Positions 19,231 to 29,389 of a stretch of 64,000 bases of DNA are shown piece by piece (positions within the stretch are counted from its first letter, which is position 1; every line of letters starts with the position of its first letter). The DNA is taken from the NCBI GenBank assembly GCA_009780955.1, contig WQZB01000002.1, forward strand, positions 62,001-126,000. The letters run 5' to 3'. Source of the DNA: Polyangiaceae bacterium. GTDB lineage: Bacteria > Myxococcota_A > Polyangia > Polyangiales > Polyangiaceae. Both the position numbers and the translations under genes were made by a program. Under the pieces are notes generated by a model. That model was not told where the DNA came from and ran no database searches. It was given only the letters and a program-made list of their open reading frames with translations.

Positions 19231-20648
19231 TGGCGCCCCATAGCAACGAGGAGATTAACGCGCGCGGAGGAGAGTTGAAACTTGGCTTGCACGACCTGCG
19301 CGCTGGCGTTGGTAAAAGTAATTTGAGCGTCGCCCAGCTCGATGACGGTTCCGACACCCGCGGTGTATCGACCCTCGGCAAGACGAAGCTGTGCGCGTGC
19401 GTTTTTGAGCGTTTCCTCCGCTGCGTCTTTCACGATCTTGGCGGCGCGCAGGGACAACTGCGCCTGCTCTACATCGAAGCGCACTTGGAGCTTCTCGGTG
19501 TCGATATTCGCTCTCGCCGCATCTTCGTTGGCTTCGGCCTCGCGCACCTGGCCCTTGGTGAGACCGCCCTGGAAGAAGGGCCAGGTGAGTGTGGCGCCGA
19601 CGCTCCACGCGGGGTTGAGACTGTCGAGCGAGGTGCCGGCGTACGCGCCGGATGCCGATGCCGCCAGCGATGGCCAGTAGTTGTCGCTCAAGGATTTGGT
19701 TGTAAGATGCAATGACTGGCGCTGTCGTTCGAGTGCAACGAGCTCCGGTCTGGCCTCGATCGCGCGCGCGACGAGCTTCTCGGTGGGCAGATCTTCACCG
19801 TCGACAGGCGGAATCTCGTCGCTCGCGACATCGAAATTCGTACTTGCCGTTCCTCTGCCGATCGCTTGGACGAGCTGCGCGCGCGCGACATCGTAGGCAT
19901 TTTGCGCGTTGATGAGCGTGACGCGCGCGTTCGCCACGTCGGTCAACGTTTGCGCGAGATCGATTTCCGTGCGCGTCCCCGCGACAACGAAGCCTTGGAT
20001 CTGAACGAGGTGGCGCTGCTGATTTTCGAGCGCGTCGCGTGCGACGTCTACGAGGTCTTTCTGCGCACGCGCAGAGAAATAAGCGCGTCGCACGTTCGCG
20101 ACGACGTTGTATTCAGCCGTCTTTTCGCTTGCTTCGTACGACGACTCGGCTTCGTTGGCGGCGCGGTAGCGATTGTATGTCTGACCGAAGTCCCAAATGA
20201 GCTGCGATGCGGTGCCGCCGACGCTGAAGTAGTCCATGGTGGACGATGTCCCCGTTGGGGTTGGGGTGAGCCCGCCGGTCCCCGTTGCCCCGCCGGCCCC
20301 GCCTCGCGCATACGTCGAGCTCGTATTGTAAAGATGCTGGTACGACGCGATCCCTGTAAGCTGGGGAAAGAAGGCCGATCGCACCTGTATCGTCCGACCA
20401 CCCGCCGCGACGGTTTGTGCACGTGCTTGACGCATCGAAGGCTGGTTCGCGAGTGCGAGAGTCTCCGCGTCGGCGAGATGAAGGACGTGGATGCCTGAGT
20501 CTCGTGAAGCTGACTCCAGCGGCCGCGTGACGGGCGGCAGTGTGGTTGGCACCGCGGTGGGGGTTGTTGGTGTTGCGGGGGGCGCGACAACTGGCGCCGC
20601 CTGCAACCACGTCGAAATGACGACGAGCGCAGCGAAGGGAAGATGCAT
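19227..20648 (-). CDS. TolC-family outer-membrane efflux channel
   Basis: 473-residue outer-membrane factor. Signal peptide (about residues 1-17), a Pro/Thr-rich linker, then two repeats of the long alpha-helical OEP fold: first half from DAETLALANQPSMRQARAQ with an Arg/Tyr-rich strand region (FFPQLTGIASYQHLY), second half from EKLVARAIEARPELVALERQ, with NYWPSLAASASGAYAG giving the second strand pair. First gene of the operon with mdtA, mdtB and mdtC, overlapping mdtA by 4 bp; forms the exit duct. A long Gly/Thr insertion around residues 115-140 is unusual. Confidence 0.9.
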   Translation of the reverse strand: MHLPFAALVVISTWLQAAPVVAPPATPTTPTAVPTTLPPVTRPLESASRDSGIHVLHLADAETLALANQPSMRQARAQTVAAGGRTIQVRSAFFPQLTGIASYQHLYNTSSTYARGGAGGATGTGGLTPTPTGTSSTMDYFSVGGTASQLIWDFGQTYNRYRAANEAESSYEASEKTAEYNVVANVRRAYFSARAQKDLVDVARDALENQQRHLVQIQGFVVAGTRTEIDLAQTLTDVANARVTLINAQNAYDVARAQLVQAIGRGTASTNFDVASDEIPPVDGEDLPTEKLVARAIEARPELVALERQRQSLHLTTKSLSDNYWPSLAASASGAYAGTSLDSLNPAWSVGATLTWPFFQGGLTKGQVREAEANEDAARANIDTEKLQVRFDVEQAQLSLRAAKIVKDAAEETLKNARAQLRLAEGRYTAGVGTVIELGDAQITFTNASAQVVQAKFQLSSARVNLLVAMGRQ

Positions 20649-20869
20649 GAGCGACTGTTGGCGAGGGCTTTAAATACAAAGCCTTGGGCGGGTTAGCAGG
20701 ATGAAACGTGCTACGCCGCTCTGTACTTCGCGTCAACGTCCGTGGTCATGCAGGGGCACCATGTCCTGCGTAAAAAATTGTAAGGAACGCCGAGCCGCTC
20801 GCGTGCATCCAAAAATCAATTTTACCCAATGTTTGTAAAATGCAATCAATGGGCGCCCCGCTGCGAAGA
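20649..20869. other. Intergenic region upstream of the RND efflux operon
   Basis: Locally AT-rich DNA between a lipoprotein gene and the start of the TolC-like gene, both read leftward. It must hold the efflux operon promoter if the operon starts here. The only structured element seen is the inverted repeat at 20819-20841; no clear sigma70 -35/-10 pair stands out. Confidence 0.5.
20819..20841. promoter_or_regulatory. Inverted repeat, possible operator for the efflux operon
   Basis: Perfect 7-bp arms ATTTTAC and GTAAAAT separated by 9 bp, framed by two direct copies of AATCAAT (about 20814 and 20844). It lies 170 bp upstream of the TolC-like start and just past the stop of the neighbouring lipoprotein gene. 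AT-rich and symmetric like a regulator site, but no regulator gene is adjacent. Confidence 0.35.
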
Positions 20870-21262
20870 CTACATTTCGGGGCTTGCATTCGGCGTGTCG
20901 GTGCTTGCGTCCAGCGTGATTTCGAAGCTTGTAGAACGCACGCTGGTGCCGCCCATTGTGCCTGGCGTTGCGCCTGATTCGCTCGCCGACGTCGTGCTGT
21001 GCTGAGCCGAACCCGCGGCGGCTGGAGATGCGCTTGGGTTCATGGTCGAACCGCTGTTGCCCGAGCCCAGCGTAGGTTGGGGCGAGCTTCCAGGCACGTA
21101 TGCACCCGGGTTGCGCGTGGTCCCGCCGTAAGGGTTGCCGGGAGCCGGAGAGTACACCGGATCGGTTGTGATGGGGAAGTCACCGCACGCGGCGGTGAGT
21201 GCAAGCGCGTTTGCGCCTGCGATTCCGACCACGCTCCAAAAAATGGTGATTTTGCGCAGCAC
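20870..21262 (-). CDS. Low-complexity lipoprotein of unknown function
   Basis: 130 residues from GTG 21262. This start is chosen because GGGAGGTG lies 5 bp upstream and because it gives a clean lipoprotein signal (LRKITIFWSV..., lipobox LTAAC). The longer open frame upstream has no such site. The mature part is rich in Ser, Gly, Pro and Thr with no recognised domain, and is likely disordered outside the membrane. Function unknown. Confidence 0.6.
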   Translation of the reverse strand: MLRKITIFWSVVGIAGANALALTAACGDFPITTDPVYSPAPGNPYGGTTRNPGAYVPGSSPQPTLGSGNSGSTMNPSASPAAAGSAQHSTTSASESGATPGTMGGTSVRSTSFEITLDASTDTPNASPEM

Positions 21263-21661
21263 GGTACACCTCCCAATGTGCACGGCTGCAGTAGCAGTAG
21301 CCATGCCTAAACTATTGTCAGCGTGCTTGCGAATGAGGGCAAGCCGCGCCCGCGGTGCCGCTTTCCGAAATGGGTCAGAAACGCCGTAGTGCGACGACAT
21401 GGATGACTTGACGCGCACTCGAGGCGGTACGAGATGCGTGTGCTTGTATAATGCATGCAAATGCCTGCGCCCTCCCTTGCCGCTCGTCGAAAAAGCCCAG
21501 GTAACGAATATGGAAAAAAACGGGCGAGAATGGCGCTGCTAGCTCACGGTTTTTTAATGATGACGCAGGATGACGATCGGATTTTCCGTGGGAGCGTCGA
21601 CCTGCTATAGCGTGCGACCTCTCGCCTTCGGGAGCAATTGTGTGATTACGGGAGTGCAAGA
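21263..21661. other. Intergenic region between divergent lipoprotein and gdhA genes
   Basis: About 400 bp without a credible gene. It must contain both divergent promoters. A weak gdhA candidate is TTTCCG, 17 bp, TATAGC (-10 near 21603); the AT-rich stretch around 21510-21560 includes a T6 run. No structured RNA is recognised. Confidence 0.4.
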
Positions 21662-23038
21662 ATGCGCCATTCAAATGACAGCCCAACCACGAAGTATGAA
21701 ACCCTTGATGGCTTCCTCTCGCACGTCGCCAGCAAGAATCCTAACCAGCCTCAATTCCTGCAAGCCGTTACCGAAGTGATGCAAAGCGTGTGGGGTTACA
21801 TCCAGAAGCACCCACGCTATGGCGAGCACAGTTTGCTCGACCGTTTGATCGAACCCGAGCGCGTGGTCATGTTCCGCGTAACTTGGGTCAACGATCATGG
21901 CAGCGTGATGGTCAATCGAGGCTTTCGCATACAGCACAGCATGGCCATTGGGCCTTACAAAGGTGGGCTGCGCTTCCACCCAACGGTGAACCTATCGGTT
22001 TTGAAATTTCTTGCTTTCGAGCAAACCTTAAAAAACGCATTGACCACGCTGCCCATGGGCGGCGCCAAAGGCGGGTCTGAATTCGACCCAAAGGGCAAAA
22101 GCCCAGGTGAAGTCATGCGCTTTTGCCAAGCTTTTGCGACCGAGCTTTTCCGTCATGTGGGTTCCGACACCGACGTGCCAGCGGGTGACATTGGCGTAGG
22201 CGGGCGTGAGGTGGGTTTCATCGCCGGCATGGTCAAGAAGCTCACCAACCGCGCTGATTGCGTGTTTACCGGCAAAGGCTTGTCGTATGGCGGCTCGCTC
22301 ATACGCCCCGAAGCAACAGGCTATGGCACCGTATATTTTGCCGAGGAAATGCTCAAGCGTAAGGGTCGCTCCTTCGATGGCCTGCGCGTGTCGGTTTCGG
22401 GTTCAGGCAACGTTGCGCAGTATGCCGTCGAAAAAGCCATGGCGCTCGGCGCCAAGGTTGTCACTGTATCCGATTCGAGCGGCACCATCGTAGACGAGGA
22501 AGGTTTCACGCCCGAGAAACTCGCGGTGTTGATGGACGTGAAAAACCACCACTACGGCCGCGTCAACGATTACGCCAAGCGCGCGGGTGCAGGCGTCAAG
22601 TTCGTCGAGGGCATGCGCCCGTGGAGCGTACCGGTCGACGTGGCGCTGCCATGTGCCACCGAAAACGAGATCGACGGCGACGACGCGAAAACGTTGATCA
22701 AAAATGGTGTCGTGTGTGTGGCCGAGGGAGCCAACATGCCGTCCACACTCGAAGCCCAAAAGGTTTTCGAAAGCGCCCATGTGCTCTACGCGCCGGGCAA
22801 AGCAAGCAACGCAGGTGGCGTCGCCACTTCAGGGCTTGAAATGAGCCAGAACGCGATGCGCATGTCGTGGCTGCGCGAAGAGGTCGATGGGCGACTTTTG
22901 CAGATTATGCGAAGCATTCACTCCACTTGCCTCGAACACGGTGTGCAGCCCGACGGCTCGATAAGCTATGTAGCCGGCGCCAACATTGCGGGTTTCGTCA
23001 AAGTGGCCGATGCCATGATGGAGCAGGGGTTGCTCTGA
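21662..23038 (+). CDS. gdhA: NADP-type glutamate dehydrogenase
   Basis: 458-residue hexameric GDH that aminates 2-oxoglutarate with ammonia. ATG 21662 is preceded by GGAG at 21650-21653; an in-frame ATG 24 bp earlier lacks a site. Family blocks: FRVTWVNDHGSVMVNRGFRIQHSMAIGPYKGGLRFHP, the catalytic PMGGAKGGSEFDPKGKS (Lys of GGAKGG), DVPAGDIGVGGREVGF and the Rossmann region VSVSGSGNVAQYAVEKA. The family I short form with the FRVTW start suggests the biosynthetic NADP enzyme. A palindrome follows 12 bp after the stop. Confidence 0.95.
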   Translation: MRHSNDSPTTKYETLDGFLSHVASKNPNQPQFLQAVTEVMQSVWGYIQKHPRYGEHSLLDRLIEPERVVMFRVTWVNDHGSVMVNRGFRIQHSMAIGPYKGGLRFHPTVNLSVLKFLAFEQTLKNALTTLPMGGAKGGSEFDPKGKSPGEVMRFCQAFATELFRHVGSDTDVPAGDIGVGGREVGFIAGMVKKLTNRADCVFTGKGLSYGGSLIRPEATGYGTVYFAEEMLKRKGRSFDGLRVSVSGSGNVAQYAVEKAMALGAKVVTVSDSSGTIVDEEGFTPEKLAVLMDVKNHHYGRVNDYAKRAGAGVKFVEGMRPWSVPVDVALPCATENEIDGDDAKTLIKNGVVCVAEGANMPSTLEAQKVFESAHVLYAPGKASNAGGVATSGLEMSQNAMRMSWLREEVDGRLLQIMRSIHSTCLEHGVQPDGSISYVAGANIAGFVKVADAMMEQGLL

Positions 23039-23050
23039 TTGTATGGTGCG

Positions 23051-23077
23051 GTAGGGCGCCATGAATGGCGCCCCTAC
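23051..23077. repeat. REP-like palindrome between gdhA and the carbonic anhydrase gene
   Basis: Near-perfect palindrome with arms (G)TAGGGCGCCAT and ATGGCGCCCCTAC. Same family as the copies at 57341-57369 and 62481-62508. Lies between two convergent genes and may help end both transcripts. Confidence 0.75.
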
Positions 23078-23086
23078 GCATATGCG

Positions 23087-23863
23087 TTACTGAATCTTTT
23101 TGATTGTGCGGTCGTTGAGCTCTTGAACCGGGCGATGGTTGTCGGGAAAGAGCTTGGCGAACGCGGCAATTTGGTTTTTCGACATTTCAATGGGGGATTC
23201 CATGACGACCCAATTGACCTGCTCGGAGCACGGCGGCGTCGTGAGCGAGCCCGAATAAGTAAGGGCCGTTTGGTTTTGTGGCAAGAGCCGCTGGATATCG
23301 ATATTCGTTGCCACGGCGGCGGCGCCCTCGGCAGGGAGCTTGCTGAACAGGCTGGCGAGAGCCGTGTTCTCGGCGCCTTCTTGGATGAATACGCCCACAA
23401 CGGTGATGTTGCCTGCTGCATTGGTATTCACGAGATGCAGTTCCATCGGGAAGCTTTGGCCGGTTACGGTGTGCTCGCTTGGGTGATGAAAATGAAACTG
23501 CGCGAGATTGAAGGCTTCACCCATGAATGAAACGGTTTGCCCCACGCCTGCCGGTGGCGTCGCCTGGACGGTATGGCCGTTGTTGATGACCGTCACATGA
23601 GTCGAGTGGTAGGAAACGGAAAAATCTTTCTTATCGAGAGGGGCCGCAGTTTGCGGCTTCAAGTCGATGGGGGATTGATGCCGGCCAGCTTGGCAAGCGG
23701 CATATTCTTTGGCGAGCTTTCCCCAGTGCTCCGGGCCGGTTGTGCCTCCGTAAGCCCAGCTCGAGGGCGTTTGCGAGCCTGGGCTTTCGGCGGGGGCAGC
23801 CGGAGCAGCAGATTGGCAAGCCGTGCCAAGAAGAGCGAGAAAAACAATGATTGTTGAACGCAT
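23087..23863 (-). CDS. cah: Alpha-class carbonic anhydrase, lipoprotein
   Basis: Zinc enzyme interconverting CO2 and bicarbonate, here exported: 258 residues from ATG 23863, with signal and lipobox LLGTAC. AAAGG sits 9 bp before this third of three clustered ATGs, which favours it. Alpha-class marks: WAYGGTTGPEHWGKL, QSPIDL, zinc ligands in FHFHHPSEH (first two) and ELHLVN (third), and the C-terminal SLTTPPCSEQVNWVV. Anchored in the cell envelope. Confidence 0.93.
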   Translation of the reverse strand: MRSTIIVFLALLGTACQSAAPAAPAESPGSQTPSSWAYGGTTGPEHWGKLAKEYAACQAGRHQSPIDLKPQTAAPLDKKDFSVSYHSTHVTVINNGHTVQATPPAGVGQTVSFMGEAFNLAQFHFHHPSEHTVTGQSFPMELHLVNTNAAGNITVVGVFIQEGAENTALASLFSKLPAEGAAAVATNIDIQRLLPQNQTALTYSGSLTTPPCSEQVNWVVMESPIEMSKNQIAAFAKLFPDNHRPVQELNDRTIKKIQ

Positions 23864-23918
23864 TGTCATCATCCTTTGTGAGGTTCGGTAAAGCGAATTG
23901 GCAGCCGCCATGTCAAGG

Positions 23919-23950
23919 TTAGCGCTACTGCCGGGAATTCCCCGGCAGTA
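23919..23950. repeat. Palindromic 23-bp dispersed repeat, copy 1
   Basis: Begins TTAGCGCTACTGCCGGGAAT at 23919. The inner part forms a hairpin with arms TACTGCCGGG and CCCGGCAGTA around AATTC. The first 23 bases occur again, exactly and in reverse orientation, at 50371-50393. This copy lies between the tandem uvrA stop and the carbonic anhydrase gene. Confidence 0.7.
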
Positions 23951-23953
23951 ATG

Positions 23954-26900
23954 TTAGATTCGCAAAGCGGCATTGTGAGCCATCACCTTGCCTGTGGCTG
24001 TTTTCCTTTTGGCAAGTTGGGACGGTTCGCCATTGAAAACAATGCGTCCGCCGTCGTCGCCGGCTTCTGGGCCAAGCTCTGTGACCCAGTCGGCATTGGC
24101 AATGACATCGGGATGATGCTCGACGATGACGAGGGTGTCGCCGCGTTCCACGAGTTTGTCGAGCACGCGGATAAGCCTGCCAACGTCGGACAAGTGCAAA
24201 CCGGTTGTCGGCTCATCGAGCACGTACACAGTGGGCTCGTGCGCGACGCCGGCGGTGAGCTCGCTTGCGAGCTTGAGGCGCTGCGCTTCCCCGCCGGAAA
24301 GCGTGTTCGAGCCTTGGCCGAGCGACACATAACCCACGCCAAGGTCGGCAAGCGTCGCGAGCGGACGGGCGATCTTTGGGTGCGCCGCGAACCGTTTCGC
24401 GGCTTGCTCGGCCGACAGCTGCAAAACATCGCCAATCGACAACCCCGCCCACTTGATGTCGAGCGTGGAAGGCTCGAATCGATGGCCCTCGCACGCTTCG
24501 CACGGCGTTACGACTTCTGGCAGAAAGCTCATTTCCGCCACAATGGAACCTTGACCATCGCACGCGGTGCATCGGCCGCCGGCGGCCGTGTTGAACGAGA
24601 ATCGCGCGGCTGTGTAGCCGCGCATTTTCGACTCGGGTAGCGACGCAAAGAGCCTTCGGATCTCGTCCCACACGCCGAGAAATGTGGCTGGTACAGAACG
24701 CGGCGTGCGCCCAATCGGCGATTGATCGACCGCGAGCGCGCGACGAATCATCTTCGGCACACGAAGGTTTTCGAACGCGCCAGGGGCTTGTGCTTGTAGC
24801 TTCAACTTTTCGCGGAGAGCCGGGAAAAAAACGCGTGAAACGAGTGTGCTTTTGCCCGAGCCACTCACGCCGCATACAACGCACATGCGCCCGACCGGCA
24901 CGCGGAAATCTACGCCTTTCAGGTTGTTCTCGCGTGCTCCGGAGAGCTCAATCCACACTTCGCTCATGGCGCGCTTGGGGCGAATGCGCCCTAGCGGTTC
25001 GCGCATCGCTTGTCCCGTGGGTGATGCTTCGGAGGCAAGAACGCTGTCGGCGCTGCCCTCGGCAACGACGTGACCGCCCGCACTTCCACCACCTGGTCCC
25101 AGATCGGTAAGGTGATCGGCCGCGCGTATCATCTCGGCGTCGTGTTCGACGACAAGCACCGTGGATCCCGTGTTCACGAGCGCGCGTAGGTTTGAAATGA
25201 GCCTTTTCGTGTCGCGGGGGTGTAACCCTATCGTTGGCTCGTCGAGCACGTAAAGCGCTCCGGTAAGGCCGCTTCCGAGTTGGGCCGACAGGCGTAGTCG
25301 CTGCATCTCGCCGCCCGACAGCGTGCTCGCCGCGCGTCCGAGCCCAAGGTAGCCGAGACCGACCTCGCGGGCGAACTCCAAGCGGCGCAAAAGCTCTGCG
25401 AGCGGCGCTTTCGCAATCTCGGCGCGGCTGCCTGTTATGCAAAGTGCACGCATTTTCGCGAGCGCCGACGCGATGGAGCGATCCATCATCCGCGGGTATG
25501 TTTCACCGCCAAGGCGAACGCTGCGCGCAACGGGTGCAAGCCTGTCGCCGTGGCACGCGCGGCAAGGCTCGTGCGGGTCATCGCTTTCAAGTGCCGATGG
25601 TCCGCCGTGAACGCCCGTACCTTCGCACGCTGTGCACTGACCTTGCTTGGTGTTGAACGAAAAATAACGCGGATCGAGCTCGGGAATGCCCACGCCGCAA
25701 CGGATGCATGCGCGCGCCGTGGAGTAGATTTCTTCGCCTTTGCCTGGATGCGCCGTTGGCGGCCCGTGCGCGATGCGCAGCGCGCCTTGCCCCCAGGCAA
25801 GCGCTCGATCGAACAGCTTGCGATCCAAATCGGAAAGCTTGCCGTAGTAAACGATGAAATCGACGCTGTGCTCTTTCGTTTTCGTCAGCTTGGGTGGCGG
25901 GTCGGTCGCCACGATCGCCCCGTCGACGCGCGCCGTTCGGATGTTCGCGCGCGAGGCCTGCGTGAACAAATCGAGGTAAGTCCCTTTGCGCGCACGCACC
26001 GCTGGCGCGTACACCGTGGCTCGTGCGCCTCGCATGGCTCGCGGCGCCTTGGGTGCTTTCCCGCTGCCAGTACGAATGCGCTCGTAAAGCTCGTCGGGCG
26101 AACTTGGAAGCACTGGCTCGTCGCACGAAGGGCAATGAAGATCGCCAACTTTCGCATAGAGCAGCCGCAAGTAGTGGGCGATTTCGGTGACCGTGGCGAC
26201 CGTAGAATTCGCGCCGGCGCGCGAGGTGCGTTGCTCGAGCGCGATGGAAGGAGGAACCCCGCTGACGAAGTCGACGTCGGGGCGCGGCAAGGTCGGCAAG
26301 AACTGGCGCGCGTAGGGCGTCAAGGTTTCCATGAAGCGGCGCTGGCCTTCGGCGAACACGACGTCGAACGCAAGCGAGCTCTTGCCAGAGCCCGAAGGTC
26401 CTGTAACGACGCACAACTGCCCGTGCGGAATCTTGCATGATACATCTTTTAGGTTGTGCTCGCGCGCGTGCTCCACGTCGATCTCGTTCGGCGCGTTCGC
26501 GGCGAGCGCGCGGCCGGCCGTTTCGGTCGGATTTGGTGTGTGAAGCAATCGCCCAGCCAATGCGGCATCCCGCGCTTGATGGCACAACGCAAGTCCAGTT
26601 TTCGAGTCGGTTTTTGCGATGCTTTCGGGTGTGCCTTCGCACACCACCTGCCCGCCGCTGGGGCCGCCGCCAGGACCGAGATCAATGACCCAGTCGGCTT
26701 TTTGCACCATCGACAAGTCGTGTTCCACCATGACAACGCTCGCGCCATGGTCCACGAGCGCAAAAAGGGCATCGAGCACGCGTTCGGCATCGCATGCGTG
26801 AAGGCCAGCGCTTGGCTCGTCCACCACGAACAACAGTTGGCCCTGTGCCTGTGATAGCGCGCGCGCAAGTTTGAGCCGCTGCGCTTCGCCACCCGACAGC

Positions 26901-29332
26901 GTCGACAGCGGCTGCCCGAGCGGCAAGTACCCGAGTCCCACGCGCACCAGCGGTTCGAGTGCGCGCTCGAGCACATGGTCGCGATCGGCCTTGGGAGAGA
27001 ACGTTGCAAACGCCTCTTCGACTGTCATGGCAAGAACGTCGGCGATTGTTTTACCCTCGTGGGTGATTTCGAGAACGTCCGCGTTGAATCGCTTGCCCTG
27101 GCAGACTGGGCAGAGAAGCATCACGTCCGCGAGAAACTGCATCTCCACGGTCTCGTAGCCTTCGCCTGCGCAGGTTTCGCAGCGGCCTTTGCCTGCCACG
27201 TTGAATGAAAAGTGGGCCGGGGACAGGTTGCGCCGGATTGCCTCGGGTTCCGCCGAAAACCGCGCGCGGAACCTGTCCCAGGCTTTCATGTAAGTTGCAG
27301 CATTCCCGCGTGCTGTGCGACCGAGCGGCGATTGATCGACGAGCACCGCACCCGCGAGACCCTCGTGCCCGACCATGCGTGCAAACACGCCTGGCTTCGG
27401 CGCACTCGCGCCGGCGTTTTGCGCAACGGCTCGGTAAAGAATATTTTCGGCAAGCGTGCTTTTGCCCGAGCCGCTCGGTCCGGTAATCGCGCAGAGCATG
27501 CCGAGTGGGATCGCCATGCGCTCGATCGCGAGATTGTTCTCCCTCGCGCCTTCGATGACAATGTGGCCTTTGGCTTCACGATGCGTTTGCCGTGCCGAGC
27601 CTCCCGTGCGCCATGCGCGGCCGGTGGCGGTGTCGCTCCTCGCGAGCTCGTGCGGGGTGCCGGAAAAAACGATGCGGCCACCGCCGGGACCTGCTGCTGG
27701 TCCCATTTCAACGGCGCGTGAACATCGCTCGATCACAGCGCGATCGTGCTCGATGACGAGCACGGTATTGCCCGCTTTGGCAAGGTTGCTCATCGCGCCT
27801 GTGAGGCGTGGAACATCGGAAGCATGCAAGCCCACCGTGGGCTCGTCGAGCACGAACAGCGTGCCGGTGAGCGAAGCGCCGAGCGCGGTGGTGAGACTTG
27901 CGCGTTGCGCTTCGCCACCTGAAAGCGTGCGAGCTTGACGATCGAGCGTGAGGTACGAGAGCCCGACGGCATCGAGGTAGGCGAGGCGAGTGGCGAGCTC
28001 ACCTTGCACGCGCTTGCCTTGTGGGCTCGTAGGTGCAATGGCGCCGAGGCGCGCACGTACTTGTTCCACGGTGAGCCGGTGCCAGTCGCCGAGGTCGAGC
28101 CCGCCGACGCGGTAAGTGCGTGCCACCCCGTTGAGGCGCGCGCCGCTGCATGTCGTGCAAGGGATGTAGTCGCGGTAACGCGAGAGAAAAACGCGCACGT
28201 GCATCTTGTACGTGCGGCCCTCGAGCCACTTGAACCACGCGGCAACGCCGGGGTACTTGCCGTCTTCCCAGGTGCCTTCGCCTTCGATGATGAGGCGGCG
28301 CGCTTGCACGTCGAGTTCGCCCCATGGAACGTTGACCGGGATTTTTCGCTTTTTCACGAAGCGAGCGAGAACCTCGCGCTCCCATTCGGCGGACTTCCCT
28401 GTCCACGGCTTGATGGCGCCTTGTGCAAGGGTCTTCGACTTGTCGGGGATGACTTTCTCCCAGTCGACGGCGATCACGCGTCCGAAGCCGCGGCAATCGG
28501 CACACGCGCCGAGCGGAGAATTGTACGAAAAGAGCCCGGCGCGCGGAGGGTCGAACATTTTCGCGCACGATGGGCAAGTGAGCCCTCGCGCAACGACCAT
28601 GCGTTTCGATTCGCCGTCGGTCCGTGTGATGAGTGCATGACCTGCACCGCGGTTCCACGCGACTTCGATGGCTTGCTGAAGTCGCCTTTGGTCTTGCTCA
28701 CGAACTTCGAGCCGATCGACGACGACCTCGACCCCGGCGTCGGGCCTGGCGGCTTCACTCGGGCGCACATCGTCGATCGCGCAGATCGCGCCACCCACGA
28801 CGAGGCGCCGGTAGCCCTCTTTCGCGAGCTCTTCGCGTAGCTCGAGATACGACTCGGCACTTGCGACGCGAACGGGGTAACTGACAACGGCGCGGCCGCC
28901 CGACAGATCGTGAAGAGTGCGGCTCGTGGCATCGCCGGCGCTCGTGGCAACCGCAGGCTCGTGGCAGTCGGGGCATGTGGGCACGGCCTCACTTGCGAAG
29001 AGCGCGGCAAGGTACGGTTCGAGATCTGTGAGGGTTGCAACGGTCGATCGGCTCGACTTGATCGGAGCCCGGCGGTCCACCGCAACGGCGGCTGCAATGG
29101 GATCGAGCGAGCGCACGGGCGGGCGCTCGAGCCGCTCGAGAAATTGGCGTGCGTAAGGGCTAAAGCTCTCGACGAAGCGGCGCTGCCCTTCTGCGTACAG
29201 CGTGTCGATCGCGAGGGAAGACTTGCCCGATCCGCTTGGCCCGGTGAGCGCAACGAGCTCGCCTGGTTCGAGGTCGAGATCCACATCGCGTAGGTTGTGC
29301 GTGAAGGCTCCGCAAAGGCGGATGGGAAGCAT
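23954..29332 (-). CDS. uvrA: Tandem-duplicated UvrA with four ABC ATPase domains
   Basis: 1792-residue protein made of two complete UvrA units in one chain. Unit 1 (about residues 1-900): Walker [10 protein letters not shown] near the N-terminus, [19 protein letters not shown], second Walker [10 protein letters not shown], zinc module CETCAGEG...[21 protein letters not shown]. Unit 2 (about 925-1792): [14 protein letters not shown]...[38 protein letters not shown]...[21 protein letters not shown]. All four ATPase sites look intact. Chlamydiae are known to have similar double UvrA. GGAG precedes the ATG. A conventional uvrA also exists at 1-1700, so this one may have a specialised role in repair. 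Confidence 0.93.
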   Translation of the reverse strand: MLPIRLCGAFTHNLRDVDLDLEPGELVALTGPSGSGKSSLAIDTLYAEGQRRFVESFSPYARQFLERLERPPVRSLDPIAAAVAVDRRAPIKSSRSTVATLTDLEPYLAALFASEAVPTCPDCHEPAVATSAGDATSRTLHDLSGGRAVVSYPVRVASAESYLELREELAKEGYRRLVVGGAICAIDDVRPSEAARPDAGVEVVVDRLEVREQDQRRLQQAIEVAWNRGAGHALITRTDGESKRMVVARGLTCPSCAKMFDPPRAGLFSYNSPLGACADCRGFGRVIAVDWEKVIPDKSKTLAQGAIKPWTGKSAEWEREVLARFVKKRKIPVNVPWGELDVQARRLIIEGEGTWEDGKYPGVAAWFKWLEGRTYKMHVRVFLSRYRDYIPCTTCSGARLNGVARTYRVGGLDLGDWHRLTVEQVRARLGAIAPTSPQGKRVQGELATRLAYLDAVGLSYLTLDRQARTLSGGEAQRASLTTALGASLTGTLFVLDEPTVGLHASDVPRLTGAMSNLAKAGNTVLVIEHDRAVIERCSRAVEMGPAAGPGGGRIVFSGTPHELARSDTATGRAWRTGGSARQTHREAKGHIVIEGARENNLAIERMAIPLGMLCAITGPSGSGKSTLAENILYRAVAQNAGASAPKPGVFARMVGHEGLAGAVLVDQSPLGRTARGNAATYMKAWDRFRARFSAEPEAIRRNLSPAHFSFNVAGKGRCETCAGEGYETVEMQFLADVMLLCPVCQGKRFNADVLEITHEGKTIADVLAMTVEEAFATFSPKADRDHVLERALEPLVRVGLGYLPLGQPLSTLSGGEAQRLKLARALSQAQGQLLFVVDEPSAGLHACDAERVLDALFALVDHGASVVMVEHDLSMVQKADWVIDLGPGGGPSGGQVVCEGTPESIAKTDSKTGLALCHQARDAALAGRLLHTPNPTETAGRALAANAPNEIDVEHAREHNLKDVSCKIPHGQLCVVTGPSGSGKSSLAFDVVFAEGQRRFMETLTPYARQFLPTLPRPDVDFVSGVPPSIALEQRTSRAGANSTVATVTEIAHYLRLLYAKVGDLHCPSCDEPVLPSSPDELYERIRTGSGKAPKAPRAMRGARATVYAPAVRARKGTYLDLFTQASRANIRTARVDGAIVATDPPPKLTKTKEHSVDFIVYYGKLSDLDRKLFDRALAWGQGALRIAHGPPTAHPGKGEEIYSTARACIRCGVGIPELDPRYFSFNTKQGQCTACEGTGVHGGPSALESDDPHEPCRACHGDRLAPVARSVRLGGETYPRMMDRSIASALAKMRALCITGSRAEIAKAPLAELLRRLEFAREVGLGYLGLGRAASTLSGGEMQRLRLSAQLGSGLTGALYVLDEPTIGLHPRDTKRLISNLRALVNTGSTVLVVEHDAEMIRAADHLTDLGPGGGSAGGHVVAEGSADSVLASEASPTGQAMREPLGRIRPKRAMSEVWIELSGARENNLKGVDFRVPVGRMCVVCGVSGSGKSTLVSRVFFPALREKLKLQAQAPGAFENLRVPKMIRRALAVDQSPIGRTPRSVPATFLGVWDEIRRLFASLPESKMRGYTAARFSFNTAAGGRCTACDGQGSIVAEMSFLPEVVTPCEACEGHRFEPSTLDIKWAGLSIGDVLQLSAEQAAKRFAAHPKIARPLATLADLGVGYVSLGQGSNTLSGGEAQRLKLASELTAGVAHEPTVYVLDEPTTGLHLSDVGRLIRVLDKLVERGDTLVIVEHHPDVIANADWVTELGPEAGDDGGRIVFNGEPSQLAKRKTATGKVMAHNAALRI

Positions 29333-29389
29333 TTCAGCTCCAGCGTGTGATATTCTGAGTCACCGCGTGAATAGCACGACGCTGTTTTC

